64,000 nt of DNA from Pseudoxanthomonas suwonensis (GTDB lineage: Bacteria; Pseudomonadota; Gammaproteobacteria; Xanthomonadales; Xanthomonadaceae). Below the pieces are notes generated by a model. It did not search any database, had not been told where the DNA came from, and saw only the letters and a program-made list of their open reading frames with translations. The translations under genes and the position numbers were made by a program. Of the stretch, positions 20,364-28,801 are shown one piece after another (positions within the stretch are counted from its first letter, which is position 1; each line of letters opens with the position of its first letter). Location of the stretch: the NCBI RefSeq assembly GCF_000972865.1, contig NZ_CP011144.1:2728001-2792000 (forward strand). Reading direction: 5' to 3'.

Positions 20364-21522
20364 AAGACGCGACCGCGTCGGCCATGCGCTCCACGGCCTC
20401 GACCAGCAGCGGGCGCGGCATTGCGAAGTTCAGGCGGACGTGGCCTTCGCCGCCCTGGCCGCATTCGCCGCCGTCGGTGAGCGCGACACGGGCCTCGCGG
20501 CGGAAGAACAGGTGCGGGGCGGTGTCCAGCGGCAGCGCGCGGCAGTCCAGCCAGGCCAGGTAGGTGCCTTGCGGCTCGACATAGCCGACCTGTGGCAGGC
20601 GCTCACGCAGCAGCCGGCCGAGCAGGTCGCGGTTGCCCTGCAGGTAGCCCAGCACCGGCTGCAGCCAGGCGTCGCCATCACGCCAGGCGGCGGTGTGCGC
20701 AACCACGCCCAGGGTCGACGTGCTGTTGCCGGCGAAGTGGCCGATCGCGCGCCAGCGCTGCAGGTCGTCGGTGCGGGTGAATACCAGCTGCGCGCACTTG
20801 AGCCCGGCCAGGTTCCAGGCCTTGGAGGCGGAGACGGAGGTGATCGCCTGCCGCGCGGCCTCGTCGGACACGGTGGCGTAGGGCACGTGGCGGCGGCCGT
20901 CGTAGACCAGCGGCGCGTGGATCTCGTCGGCGAATACGCGCGCGTCGTGGCGCGCGGCGATCGCGGCGATGCGCTGCAGTTCCGCGCGCGCATAGACCTT
21001 GCCGATCGGGTTGTGCGGATTGCACAGCAGCAGCATCCGCGCGCCGCCGGCGAAGGCGGCCTCGAGCGCGGCCTCGTCGAGTTCCCAGCCGCCATCGCCG
21101 CGCCGCATCGGCACCTGCGCCACCGGATGGCCGAGCAGCGCCAGCAGTGGCAGGAACGGCATGTAGCAGGGCACCGGCACGGCGACGGTCGCCCCGGCGG
21201 GCAGGTAATGGCGGCAGACCACCTCCAGCGCGCCGAGCACGTCGGGCACGGCACGGATCGCGTCGGCCGGCACGTCCCAGCCATGGTGGCGCCGCAGCCA
21301 CTGCGCGCAGGCCTCGGCCATCGCCCGCAGCGGCGCGGCGGAGAGGTAGCCCACCTGGCCGCGGTCCACCGCCTCGTGCAGCGCCTGTCGGATCGCCGGG
21401 GCGAGGCCGAAGTCCATCTCGGCGACGAAGGCGCCGATGCAGTCCGGGAACGCGCGCCACTTCAGCCCGCCGCCGGCGCGCAGCTGTTCCAGGGTGATCG
21501 CGTCGAATGCCGAGGTATCCAG
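20359..21522 (-). CDS. PatB/MalY-type PLP C-S lyase or aminotransferase
   Basis: Fold-type I PLP enzyme of the MalY/PatB family, probably a cystathionine-beta-lyase-like C-S lyase. Signatures: CNPHNPIGKVY, FADEIHAPLVY, SVSASKAWNLAGLK with the Schiff-base lysine, and GNSTSTLG. Homology does not begin at the first ATG (21417) but extends upstream through LKWRAFPDCIGAFVAEMDFG, the usual N-terminus. The only in-frame starts there are CTG codons; the best is CTG at 21522, with CGGAG upstream. The start is therefore uncertain; an indel next to an out-of-frame ATG (21550) is possible. The TAG stop lies inside a REP. Confidence 0.85.
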   Translation of the reverse strand: MDTSAFDAITLEQLRAGGGLKWRAFPDCIGAFVAEMDFGLAPAIRQALHEAVDRGQVGYLSAAPLRAMAEACAQWLRRHHGWDVPADAIRAVPDVLGALEVVCRHYLPAGATVAVPVPCYMPFLPLLALLGHPVAQVPMRRGDGGWELDEAALEAAFAGGARMLLLCNPHNPIGKVYARAELQRIAAIAARHDARVFADEIHAPLVYDGRRHVPYATVSDEAARQAITSVSASKAWNLAGLKCAQLVFTRTDDLQRWRAIGHFAGNSTSTLGVVAHTAAWRDGDAWLQPVLGYLQGNRDLLGRLLRERLPQVGYVEPQGTYLAWLDCRALPLDTAPHLFFRREARVALTDGGECGQGGEGHVRLNFAMPRPLLVEAVERMADAVASL

Positions 21523-21550
21523 GGCCGCTCTCCGTCCGTGCGCCGCCCAT

Positions 21551-22004
21551 TGTAGGAGCCGGGCTCAGCCGGCGACACGGGCGCCGGGACCACGAGGGCG
21601 TCGCCTGTGCCGGCGTCGTCGCGTCGCGGGCAAGCCCGGCTCCTGCAACGGCAGCGCCGCGCGCTTTTCTGTAGGAGCCGGCATGACGGCGACACGGGCG
21701 TCGGGATCATGAGGGCGTCGCCTGTGCCGACGGCGTCGGGTCGCCGGCTGAACCCGGCTCCTACAACCGCGGCGACGCAGGCCTTGCAGGAGCGCAGCTT
21801 GCTGGCGACACGGGCGTCGGGATCATGAGGGCATCGCCTGTGCCGGCGTCGTCGTGTCGCCGGCTGAACCCGGCTCCTACAAAAAGCAGCGTCGTGTCGC
21901 GCCTTCTGTAGGAGCCCACTTCAGTGGGCGACACGGGCGTCGGGATCACGAGGGCGTCGCCTGCGCCGGCGTCGTCGCGTCGCCGACTGAACCCGGCTCC
22001 TACA
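21551..22004 (+). repeat. Array of four GTAG-type REP elements
   Basis: Copies at 21551-21647, 21670-21765, 21785-21881 and 21907-22004, period 115-122. Left ends vary (CCGGGCTCAGCCGG, CCGGCATGACGGCG, GCAGCTTGCTGGCG, CCCACTTCAGTGGG) while right ends are mostly CCGGCTGAACCCGG. The last copy provides the TAG stop of the FAD oxidase at 22002-22000. The array lies upstream of the PLP enzyme on the minus strand; no gene is supportable within it. Confidence 0.9.
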
Positions 22005-23382
22005 ACGGCAGGACCTTGCCGGGGTTGAGGATGCCGTCGGGGTCGAACGCCGCCTTGACCGCGCGCATTGCCGCCAGGGTCGGCGCGTCGAACGCGCGGT
22101 CCATCCAGTCGCGCTTGGCCACGCCGATGCCGTGCTCGCCCGACAGCGTGCCGCCCAGCGCCAGCACCAGTTCGAACAGGCGCGGCAGTGCAGCCTGCGC
22201 GCGCGCGGTCTCGGCGTCGTCGTCGGGGTGGTACAGGATGTTGACGTGCAGGTTGCCGTTGCCGGCGTGGCCGAAGACCACGATCGGCAGGACGAATTCA
22301 GCGGCCAGCGCCTCCACTCCGGCCACCAGCCCGGGAATGCGCGACACCGGCACCACCACGTCCTCGTTGATCTTGCCCGGCGCGATCGTGCGCAGCGCCG
22401 GCGACAGCGCGCGCCGCGCCGCCCACAGCCGGTCGCGGGCGCTGCCGTCGGTGGCCACGTCCAGCGAGAGCAGGTCCTCGCCGTCGGCGGCGTCGGCCAG
22501 CGCCTGCAGTGCCGCGGGCAGGGTGTCGTCGTCGCCGTCGGCCTCGACCAGCAGCATCGCGCCGGCGTCGGGCACGTCGATGCCGTGGCGGCGGAGCAGG
22601 GCGATCGCGCTGCCGTCCATGAACTCCAGCATCGCCGGCACCTGCGGCTGCGCCATCAACCGCGCCACCGCCGCGGCGGCGCCGGCGGCGTCGCGGTAGA
22701 ACGCGCGCAGCCCCGCCTGCGCGCGCGGCCGCGGTGCCAGCTTCAGCGTGGCCTCGACGATCAGCGCCAGCGTGCCCTCGCTGCCGACCAGCAGGTGGGT
22801 CAGGTCGTAGCCGGTGGCATCCTTGGTCCAGGGGCCGCCGCAGCGGATGGTCTCGCCGGTGCCGGTCACCGCCACCAGCCCGAGCACGTTGTCGCGGCTG
22901 GCGCCGTACTTCACCGCGCGCGGCCCGCCGGCGTTGCAGGCCAGGTTGCCGCCGATGGTGCAGCGCTCGAAGCTGGTCGGGTCCGGCGGCCAGAACAGGC
23001 CGTGCGGCTGCAGCGCCTGCTGCAGGTCGCCGTTGAGCACGCCGGGTTCAACCACGACGCAGCGGTCGCCGGGACGGATCTCGACTATCCGGTCCATCCG
23101 CGCGAACGACACCACCACGCCACCGGCGAACGGCACCGCCGCGCCGGTAGTGCCGGTGCCCGCGCCGCGGGCGACGATCGGCACCCGGTGCGCGCGGCAA
23201 GCGCGCACGATCGCGGCGACCTGCGCGCGGTCGCGCGGCACCGCCACCGCGTCGGGCAGTGCCGACATGCGCGAATCGTCCTCGCCGTGGGCGCGGCGCA
23301 TCTGCTCGCCGGTGAGCCAGCCGTCGGCGCCGAGCAGGGTGGCCAGTTCGGCATCGAGGGTGGGGGGCAGGGAGGTGGCCAT
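22000..23382 (-). CDS. FAD-linked oxidase (GlcD/D-lactate dehydrogenase type)
   Basis: 460-residue flavoprotein of the vanillyl-alcohol-oxidase/GlcD family, which oxidises D-2-hydroxy acids such as D-lactate, glycolate or D-2-hydroxyglutarate. The FAD-binding part shows PIVARGAGTGTTGAAVP, TIGGNLACNAGGPRAVKYG and VGSEGTLALIVEATLKL. The C-terminal part has GHAGNGNLHVNILYHP and SGEHGIGVAKRDWM, the substrate and metal region. There are no glcE or glcF partners, favouring a stand-alone D-lactate-type enzyme; the exact substrate cannot be decided. The ATG at 23382 has GGAGG-like bases upstream, and the TAG stop is contributed by the flanking REP. Confidence 0.92.
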   Translation of the reverse strand: MATSLPPTLDAELATLLGADGWLTGEQMRRAHGEDDSRMSALPDAVAVPRDRAQVAAIVRACRAHRVPIVARGAGTGTTGAAVPFAGGVVVSFARMDRIVEIRPGDRCVVVEPGVLNGDLQQALQPHGLFWPPDPTSFERCTIGGNLACNAGGPRAVKYGASRDNVLGLVAVTGTGETIRCGGPWTKDATGYDLTHLLVGSEGTLALIVEATLKLAPRPRAQAGLRAFYRDAAGAAAAVARLMAQPQVPAMLEFMDGSAIALLRRHGIDVPDAGAMLLVEADGDDDTLPAALQALADAADGEDLLSLDVATDGSARDRLWAARRALSPALRTIAPGKINEDVVVPVSRIPGLVAGVEALAAEFVLPIVVFGHAGNGNLHVNILYHPDDDAETARAQAALPRLFELVLALGGTLSGEHGIGVAKRDWMDRAFDAPTLAAMRAVKAAFDPDGILNPGKVLPL

Positions 23383-23466
23383 CGCGCGATTGTAGGCGGG
23401 GCGCGGACGCGCGGGCGCGAAGCCGGTGGGGCCGCCGCCGACCTGGCGCTTTGTGTTGCGCTTTTC

Positions 23467-23875
23467 TGTAGGAGCCGGCATGACGGCGACACGGGCGTCG
23501 GGACAATGAGGGCGTCGCCTGTGCCGCCGGCGTCGCGTCGCCGGCTGAACCCGGCTCCTACAAAAAAGCAGCCCCGTGCCGCGCCTTCTGTAGGAGCCCA
23601 CTTCAGTGAGCGACACGGGCGTCGGGATCATGAGGGCGTCGCCTGCGCCGATGGCGTCGCGTCGCTGGCTGAACCCGGCTCCTACAAAAAGCTGGCGTCG
23701 TGCCGCGCCTTCTGTAGGAGCCCACTTCAGTGGGCGACACGGGCGTCGGAATAGCGAGGATGTCGCCTGGGCCGACGGCGCTGTGTCGCCGGCTGAACCT
23801 GGCTCCTACAACGGCGGGGCGTCGGGATCAGGGTGTACCAACGGCGCCATGTCGCGGGCAGGCCCGGCTCCTACA
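23467..23875 (+). repeat. Array of three full and one truncated GTAG-type REP
   Basis: Copies at 23467-23562, 23589-23686 and 23713-23810, plus a left-truncated fragment ending GGCTCCTACA at about 23875. Left ends include CCGGCATGACGGCG and CCCACTTCAGTGGG (one TGAGCGAC variant). The fragment's right end holds the TAG stop of yraN (23873-23871). The array separates yraN from the FAD oxidase. Confidence 0.9.
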
Positions 23876-24272
23876 GGTCGTCCAGGCGGAACGCGTCCTT
23901 CACCCAGCGGATCCGCGGCCGGGCCGGGTCGCCGCTGGCCTCGACCACGTCAAAGCGGCACGGCAGCTGCGCCATCCGGGCGTGCGAGCCCAGGTACAGC
24001 TGCGCGGCGCGCACCAGCTTGCGGCGCTTGCCGGCGTCGACCGAGGCGAAGCCGCCGCCGAAGGCCGAACCGGCGCGATAGCGCACCTCCACGAACACCA
24101 GCGTGCCGCCGGCGTCGCCGGGCTCGAGCATCACCAGGTCCAGTTCGCCGCCGCGGTAGCCGACGTTGGCCGCCAGCGTGCGCAGGCCGGCGCGTTCGAG
24201 CTCTGCGCGCGCGGCCGCCTCGACCAGCGCGCCGCGCGCGCGCCGGTCCGTCGTCGCGTCGTCAGCGGCCAC
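23871..24272 (-). CDS. yraN: YraN/UPF0102 family nuclease-like protein
   Basis: 133-residue protein from the GTG at 24272, which overlaps the end of the lpoA-like gene by 11 bases. It shows the family core [48 protein letters not shown] and [18 protein letters not shown], a restriction-endonuclease-like fold with the E-D-ExK-like pattern in which Arg replaces the usual Lys (VEVRYR). Function is not established; pairing with lpoA and rsmI is conserved in many proteobacteria. A longer in-frame start at 24371 would lie wholly within lpoA and is unlikely. Confidence 0.9.
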   Translation of the reverse strand: MAADDATTDRRARGALVEAAARAELERAGLRTLAANVGYRGGELDLVMLEPGDAGGTLVFVEVRYRAGSAFGGGFASVDAGKRRKLVRAAQLYLGSHARMAQLPCRFDVVEASGDPARPRIRWVKDAFRLDDL

Positions 24273-26022
24273 CGGCGGCCAGCGGCACCGGCACGCCGCC
24301 GCTGAAGATCGACCACTGCGGCTGCCGCACCACGCCGCCGAACCCGTCCAGGCGCAGGCTGCCGGTGGCACCGGCCAGTTCGCCGTCGTTGCGGGTGACC
24401 AGCCGCTCCAGGAAGGCGCTGATCAGCCAGGCGTCGTGGCCGAAGGCGAACAGGCGCGCGGCGCCGCCGCGCGCGGTCGGCAGTAGTTCCGAGACCTGGC
24501 TGTAGGGCGGCAGCCCGGCGACGCCGCGCGCCTGCCAGGCCTCGCCCGGGAACACGATGCCGTCCAGGACCACGTCCTCCTCGGCCTTGCCGGTGCCGGA
24601 CACCAGCTGCGAGGTGGCCACCCGGGTACGCGAGGCGAAACCGGCCATGGCCAGCTGCGGCACCAGCGCCCGCGCCTGCGATCCGCGCACGGCCAGGAAC
24701 ACGCTGTCGGCGCCGGCCGCGGCGGCCTGCACCAGCTGCGCCGACACGTCGCCCGGCTGCTCGCCGACGCTGACCACGCCGGTGACCCGGCCGCCGCGCT
24801 CGCCCAGCCGCTCGCGGAACGCGTCGACCGCGCGGCGGCCGTTCTCGTCGCTGCCGCCGATCACCAGTACGTTGCGGTGCTCGCGCGCCAGCAGGTAGTC
24901 GGCCGCGGCGATGCCGTCGTCCTCCGGCGCCAGCGAGAACGCCAGGTGGCCGGGCGGCGGGGCGACGTTGCCGCGGTTGAGCGCCAGGCTGGAGACGCGC
25001 GCATCCGGTTGGGCGAACACCGCGCCGACTTCTTCGCGGCTCAGCGGGCCGACCACGAAGTCGTTGCCGTCGGCCACCGCCTGGGCATAGGCGGCGACCG
25101 CGCCGGTGGGCGTGCCGGTGGTGTCGTAGAAGGTGATCGGCGGCCGCTCGCGCCGCTCGGCGTAATAGCCGGCGAGCAGCCCGTCGCGGACCGGGCCGGA
25201 GGCGGTGGCGAGCTGCCCCGACAGCGGCAGCAGCACCGCCAGCTTGCGCGGCGGCCGGTAGCCGTCGGCGGCGGCCGGCGCGCGCTGCGAGAAATCCCAG
25301 CCTTCGCCGCGGTCGAACGGGCGCGGCAGCGGCAGGCCGCGGCGCACCAGGGCGCGCCCGGCGAAGTTGTACAGCGGGTCGCCGGCCGGCAGCGCCGCCG
25401 CGCGCGACGACAGGGTGGCGTCGTCGAGCGAGGACAGCAGGCGTTCGATCTCGCGGCGGTTCTCGTCGCGCCCGCTGCCTTGCAGCCCGGCATCGGCGCG
25501 GGCCCGCGCCGCCGCGGCGCCGACGATGTCGCCGCCGGATTCCAGGCCGCGGGCCTGGGCCAGGTACCAGCGCGCCTGCTGCGGCGCCGGCAGGACGGCC
25601 GGATCGCTGCCGGCCAGGGCGGCCTGCACCCCGCCGGGTTGCTGCGCGGCCAGGGCCAGTTCGGCCTGCAGCAGGGCCAGCCGTGCCCGGCTGGCGCCGC
25701 CGGTGCGGCGCGCGTCGACCTGCGCGGCGAGGCTGCGCGCGCGCGCATCGTCGCCGGCGTCGTGCCAGGCGAAGGCGGCATCGGCCAGCAGCGCGTAGCG
25801 CTGGCTGCCCTTGGCGGCGCTGGCCAGCGCTTCCAGCCGCTGCGCCGCCTCGCGCGCCTGGCCCTGCTCCAGCTGCGCCAGCGCGGCGGCGTGCTCGGGC
25901 GCGGCGGTCGGTGCGGTGGACACGCTGGCGCAGCCGGCGGCCAGCAGTGCCACCAGGCACGGGGCCAGCCAGCGCAGGCGGTGGGAGGGCGTCGCTGGCA
26001 GCGCGTGGTTCGGCATATCCAT
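24262..26022 (-). CDS. lpoA: Penicillin-binding protein activator LpoA-like lipoprotein
   Basis: Outer-membrane lipoprotein of 586 residues that in enterobacteria activates PBP1A. The signal peptide has a lipobox (LLAAGC, Cys at about 31). The N-terminal region (~35-230) is alanine-rich, TPR-like. From [14 protein letters not shown] (~255) to the end it has the periplasmic-binding-protein-like domain typical of LpoA, with [25 protein letters not shown] and [10 protein letters not shown]. It is divergent from rsmI with a 67-base gap, the standard lpoA-rsmI arrangement, and translationally overlaps yraN. PBP activation in this lineage is inferred. Confidence 0.92.
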   Translation of the reverse strand: MDMPNHALPATPSHRLRWLAPCLVALLAAGCASVSTAPTAAPEHAAALAQLEQGQAREAAQRLEALASAAKGSQRYALLADAAFAWHDAGDDARARSLAAQVDARRTGGASRARLALLQAELALAAQQPGGVQAALAGSDPAVLPAPQQARWYLAQARGLESGGDIVGAAAARARADAGLQGSGRDENRREIERLLSSLDDATLSSRAAALPAGDPLYNFAGRALVRRGLPLPRPFDRGEGWDFSQRAPAAADGYRPPRKLAVLLPLSGQLATASGPVRDGLLAGYYAERRERPPITFYDTTGTPTGAVAAYAQAVADGNDFVVGPLSREEVGAVFAQPDARVSSLALNRGNVAPPPGHLAFSLAPEDDGIAAADYLLAREHRNVLVIGGSDENGRRAVDAFRERLGERGGRVTGVVSVGEQPGDVSAQLVQAAAAGADSVFLAVRGSQARALVPQLAMAGFASRTRVATSQLVSGTGKAEEDVVLDGIVFPGEAWQARGVAGLPPYSQVSELLPTARGGAARLFAFGHDAWLISAFLERLVTRNDGELAGATGSLRLDGFGGVVRQPQWSIFSGGVPVPLAAGGR

Positions 26023-26089
26023 CCGTCGGGCCGGGCCTGTCGGGGAAAGGGCTTAGGATTCTACCTTTCCGCCCGCACGCTGGACCTTC

Positions 26090-26923
26090 ATGCCCGCCGC
26101 CATCCTCCACGTCGTCGCCACGCCCATCGGCAACCTCGGCGACCTGTCGCCGCGCGCCCAGCAGGTGCTGCGCGAGGTGGCCGCGGTCTGCGCCGAGGAC
26201 ACCCGCCGCAGCGGCCAGCTGCTGGCCCACTTCGGGATCGCCACGCCGCTGCTGGCCCTGCACGAGCACAACGAGCAGCAGCTGGCCGAGCGGCTGGTGG
26301 CGCGGCTGCTGGCCGGCGAGTCGCTGGCCCTGGTCAGCGATGCCGGCACGCCGCTGGTCAGCGATCCGGGCTACCGCCTGGTCCGCGCCGCGCGCGCGGC
26401 CGGGGTGAAGGTCAGCCCGGTGCCGGGGCCGTCGGCGCTGATCGCCGCGCTGAGCGTGGCCGGGTTGCCGAGCGACCGCTTCGCGTTCGAGGGCTTCCTG
26501 CCGGCCAAGGCCTCGGCGCGGCGCGAGCGGCTGGCGGCGCTGGCCGGCGAGCCGCGCACGCTGGTGTTCTACGAATCGGCGCACCGTATAGAAGAGTCGC
26601 TGGCCGACCTGCGTGCGGCCTTCGGCGACGAGCGCCCGGCGGTGCTGGCGCGCGAGCTGACCAAGCTGTTCGAGACGGTGCTCGACGGCACCGTGGCAGA
26701 CCTGCATGCGCGGGTGGTTGCCGACGCCGACCAGAGAAAGGGCGAGTTCGTGCTGGTGGTGCAGGGCGTGGCCGAGGACGCGGATGCGACCTTGGCCGAA
26801 GGCCGCCGCGTGCATGCGATCCTGGCCAAGCAGTTGCCGCCCTCGGCCGCGGCCAAGTTGGCGGCCGAGATCACCGGCGCCCCGCGCAAGGCCCTATACG
26901 GGGCGCCGGCCCCCGACGACTGA
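26090..26923 (+). CDS. rsmI: 16S rRNA (cytidine(1402)-2'-O)-methyltransferase
   Basis: SAM-dependent enzyme that adds the 2'-O-methyl group at C1402 in the 30S decoding centre. The 277-residue product starts MPAAILHVVATPIGNLGDLS, with AEDTRRSGQLL, LVSDAGTPLVSDPGYRLVRAA, PGPSALIAALSVAGLPSDRF and FYESAHRIEESL, all diagnostic of the tetrapyrrole-methylase-fold RsmI family. Divergence from the lpoA-like gene is typical. The region downstream is intergenic up to rnpB. Confidence 0.97.
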   Translation: MPAAILHVVATPIGNLGDLSPRAQQVLREVAAVCAEDTRRSGQLLAHFGIATPLLALHEHNEQQLAERLVARLLAGESLALVSDAGTPLVSDPGYRLVRAARAAGVKVSPVPGPSALIAALSVAGLPSDRFAFEGFLPAKASARRERLAALAGEPRTLVFYESAHRIEESLADLRAAFGDERPAVLARELTKLFETVLDGTVADLHARVVADADQRKGEFVLVVQGVAEDADATLAEGRRVHAILAKQLPPSAAAKLAAEITGAPRKALYGAPAPDD

Positions 26924-27000
26924 CCCGTCCGCTGCAACGGCAACCGTAACTGCAAGGTCAAAAGCGCCGGATGTGGTTGGCTTCGGGCTGAGCCGCAGCA

Positions 27001-27087
27001 GGCCGGGGGTATTGCGGTCGTCTCGACGGCACGTGTGCCGACTCGCCGACGTGGCCATCCCTGGCCACTGCCGCAATACCCCCGGCC
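27001..27087. repeat. Inverted repeat with perfect 17-bp arms
   Basis: GGCCGGGGGTATTGCGG (27001-27017) is perfectly repeated in inverse at 27071-27087, enclosing 53 bases that contain a smaller hairpin (CGGCACGTGTGCCG) and GTGGCCATCCCTGGCCAC. It resembles neither repeat family of the window. It lies between rsmI and rnpB and could be a small mobile palindrome or a structured RNA. Confidence 0.6.
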
Positions 27088-27152
27088 CGCCATGTCTCCG
27101 GGAGCTTCCAGGTCATGGCTCCGTTCACAGGCGATGAGCAGCGCACGGCTCT

Positions 27153-27246
27153 TGTAGGAGCGGGCATGACCGCGACCCGACGCCGTCGGCCCAGGCGACG
27201 CCTTCGTGATTCCGACGCCCGTGTCGCGGTCATGCCCGCTCCTACA
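27153..27246 (+). repeat. Single GTAG-type REP element with matching arms
   Basis: TGTAGGAGCGGGCATGACCG at the left pairs with CGGTCATGCCCGCTCCTACA at the right, so here both ends carry the same CGGGCATGACCGCG hairpin and the whole element is a long near-perfect palindrome around a GCCGTCGGCCCAGGCGACGC core. From here to 27482 I see only short GC-rich palindromes and no gene. Confidence 0.85.
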
Positions 27247-27482
27247 GAAAGCAGCGCCGTGGTGGGCTTGCCCCCTCCCTTCAGGGGGTGGAGGCTGCTT
27301 GCACGCAGCCCCCCAATGAACGCCCGAAGGCTGTGCCTGAGGGCCGGGCGGGCCGGGGAGGACTGCATTTGCTGTTGCTTCGATCATCCAGAAGTCAGCA
27401 ACCGACCGGTTCGCCACAGCCCCCCTTGGTAAAGGGGGGGGCGCCGCGGCAGCGGCAGGGGATCGGAGGTAAACGAGCGGGG

Positions 27483-27510
27483 CCCAAGGTTCGCTTCAGC
27501 GAACCTTGGG
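27483..27510. repeat. Perfect 13-bp-arm palindrome before rnpB
   Basis: CCCAAGGTTCGCT (27483-27495) and its exact inverse (27498-27510) are separated by two bases, 35 bases before the RNase P RNA. It could act as terminator for upstream transcription or as an operator overlapping the rnpB -35 region. Confidence 0.7.
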
Positions 27511-27530
27511 GTATTCATACGGCGAACCCG

Positions 27531-27536
27531 TAGAAT
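27531..27536 (+). promoter_or_regulatory. -10 box of the rnpB promoter
   Basis: TAGAAT ends nine bases before the predicted 5' end of RNase P RNA at 27545, the expected distance. A TTGGGG at 27506-27511 could be the -35 with 19-base spacing; that part is weak. Confidence 0.55.
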
Positions 27537-27544
27537 ACGTCCCC

Positions 27545-27899
27545 GGCGGAGCCGGCCAGACAGTCGCGTCATTGGAAACAATGCCGAGGAAAGTCCGGGC
27601 TCCACAGGGCACGGTGCCAGGTAACGCCTGGGCGGCGCGAGCCGACGGAAAGTGCAACAGAAAGATACCGCCGAACGGCATCGCGAGATGTGCGTGGCAA
27701 GGGTGAAATGGTGCGGTAAGAGCGCACCGCGAGTCCGGCAACGGACCGGCACGGCAAACCCCACCGGGAGCAAGGCCAAATAGGGACCCCATGACGTTGC
27801 CCGCGTCGGGTCCGGGTAGGCTGCTCGAGCGTAACGGTGACGTTGCGCCTAGAGGAATGACTGTCCACGACAGAACCCGGCTTACCGGCCGGCTCCGCC
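27545..27899 (+). ncRNA. rnpB: RNase P RNA (class A)
   Basis: Catalytic RNA that matures tRNA 5' ends. The terminal helix pairs GGCGGAGCCGGCC at 27545 with GGCCGGCTCCGCC ending at 27899. Universal landmarks are in order: GAGGAAAGTCCGGGCTCCAC, GGTGAAATGGTGCGGTAAG, AGCGCACCG, CACCGGGAGCAAGGCCAAAT, and the 3' ACAGAACCCGGCTTA. The length (~355) is typical for type A. Short reading frames across it are not genes. Confidence 0.97.
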
Positions 27900-27914
27900 A
27901 CCTCATTCTTCCCG

Positions 27915-27942
27915 CCGCCCGCTACGGGCGGGCGCGTTCTTG
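27915..27942 (+). terminator. Terminator of rnpB
   Basis: CCGCCCG / CGGGCGG stem with loop CTA at 27915-27931, followed by a T-containing stretch (GTTCTTGT), 16 bases after the RNase P RNA end. Confidence 0.6.
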
Positions 27943-27996
27943 TCAGGGGGGCAGGTCGTCGGCCCGACGTCCCGCCGGCAAGGGATGTCCCGCCGT

Positions 27997-28458
27997 TGTA
28001 GGAGCCGGGTTCAGCCGGCGACCCGACGCCGTCGGCCCAGGCGACGCCCTCATGGTCCCGACGCTCGTGTCGCCGACTGAAGTCAGCTCCTACAGAAGGC
28101 GGGCGCGCCGTGGCTGTTGTAGGAGCCGGGTTCAGCCGGCGACCCGACGCCGTCGGCCCAGGCGACGCCTTCATGATCCCGACGCCCGTGTCGCCGACTG
28201 AAGTCAGCTCCTACAGAAAAGCGGGCGCGCCGTGGCTGTTGTAGGAGCCGGGTTTAGCCGGCGACCCGACGCCGTCGGCCCAGGCGACGCCTTCATGATC
28301 CCGATGCCCGTGTCGCCGACTGAAGTCAGCTCCTACAGAAAAGCGGGCGCGCCGTGGCTGTTGTAGGAGCCGGGTTCAGCCGGCGACCCGACGTCGTCGG
28401 CCCAGGCGACGCCTTCATGATCCCGACGCCCGGTCGCCGGCTGAACCCGGCTCCTACA
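27997..28458 (+). repeat. Array of four GTAG-type REP elements
   Basis: Near-identical copies at 27997-28094, 28118-28215, 28240-28336 and 28362-28458, period 121-122, with the conserved linker AGAAAAGCGGGCGCGCCGTG. Left ends are CCGGGTTCAGCCGG (one T variant); right ends are CGACTGAAGTCAG in three and CCGGCTGAACCCGG in the last. High identity suggests recent amplification. It fills the gap between rnpB and the dcw promoter; no gene is seen. Confidence 0.92.
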
Positions 28459-28585
28459 AAGGGGCGCCCGGTCGGGAAGAGCGGCCTGCCAGCACCGCAG
28501 TACGGCAACGCCGTTTGCCGCACCGCCGCATGCCGTCGCCGGAGGCGATTTCCGCGCATCTCACACGGCCTTCACAATCGCCGAA

Positions 28586-28600
28586 TCTCAAAATTTGAGA
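28586..28600. promoter_or_regulatory. TCTCAAA-A-TTTGAGA palindrome in AT-rich leader
   Basis: 15-base palindrome with 7-bp arms about 95 bases upstream of the dcw -35 box, in the only clearly AT-rich stretch of this region (28570-28700). It may bind a regulator of the dcw operon. A DnaA-box-like TGTGGAAAA follows at about 28615. Confidence 0.4.
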
Positions 28601-28692
28601 CTAAACAGCGACTTGTGGAAAACCCTTGAACTTGTCTCTGAACATTGCTGCAAGCCATTGACGCAACAGGCGATTTTTTCCTTCGAATCCTG

Positions 28693-28721
28693 TTGACAAC
28701 CCTGTTGGTGACTCCTAAGGT
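28693..28721 (+). promoter_or_regulatory. Promoter of the dcw (mraZ) operon
   Basis: TTGACA at 28693-28698 (perfect consensus), 17-base spacer, TAAGGT at 28716-28721. Transcription would begin at about 28728, inside the phased MraZ repeats, about 75 bases before the mraZ GTG. No other promoter of this quality lies between here and ftsZ. Confidence 0.8.
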
Positions 28722-28765
28722 GGACATTCGTGGGGGAACCGGGATTTCTGTGGTTTTCCGTGTTT
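28720..28765 (+). promoter_or_regulatory. Predicted MraZ operator (10-bp-phased TGG repeats)
   Basis: TGG/GGG cores start at 28721, 28731, 28741 and 28751, with a TGT at 28761: a strict 10-base period overlapping the -10 box and transcription start. MraZ is known to bind repeats of TGGGN with 5-base spacers upstream of its own operon, so this fits autorepression. Confidence 0.65.
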
Positions 28766-28801
28766 GAATGACATCCCAGCCGGGGTCGGGTAGCAGCGAA
28801 C

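Noticed and set aside
27506..27906. Short open frames in both directions at 27.5-27.9 kb
   Set aside because: They lie across the RNase P RNA, whose conserved sequences fully explain the region.
27997..28458. Possible CRISPR array (regular repeats)
   Set aside because: Repeat units are ~98 bp palindromes and the ~23-bp linkers are themselves conserved, not unique spacers; no cas genes are present.
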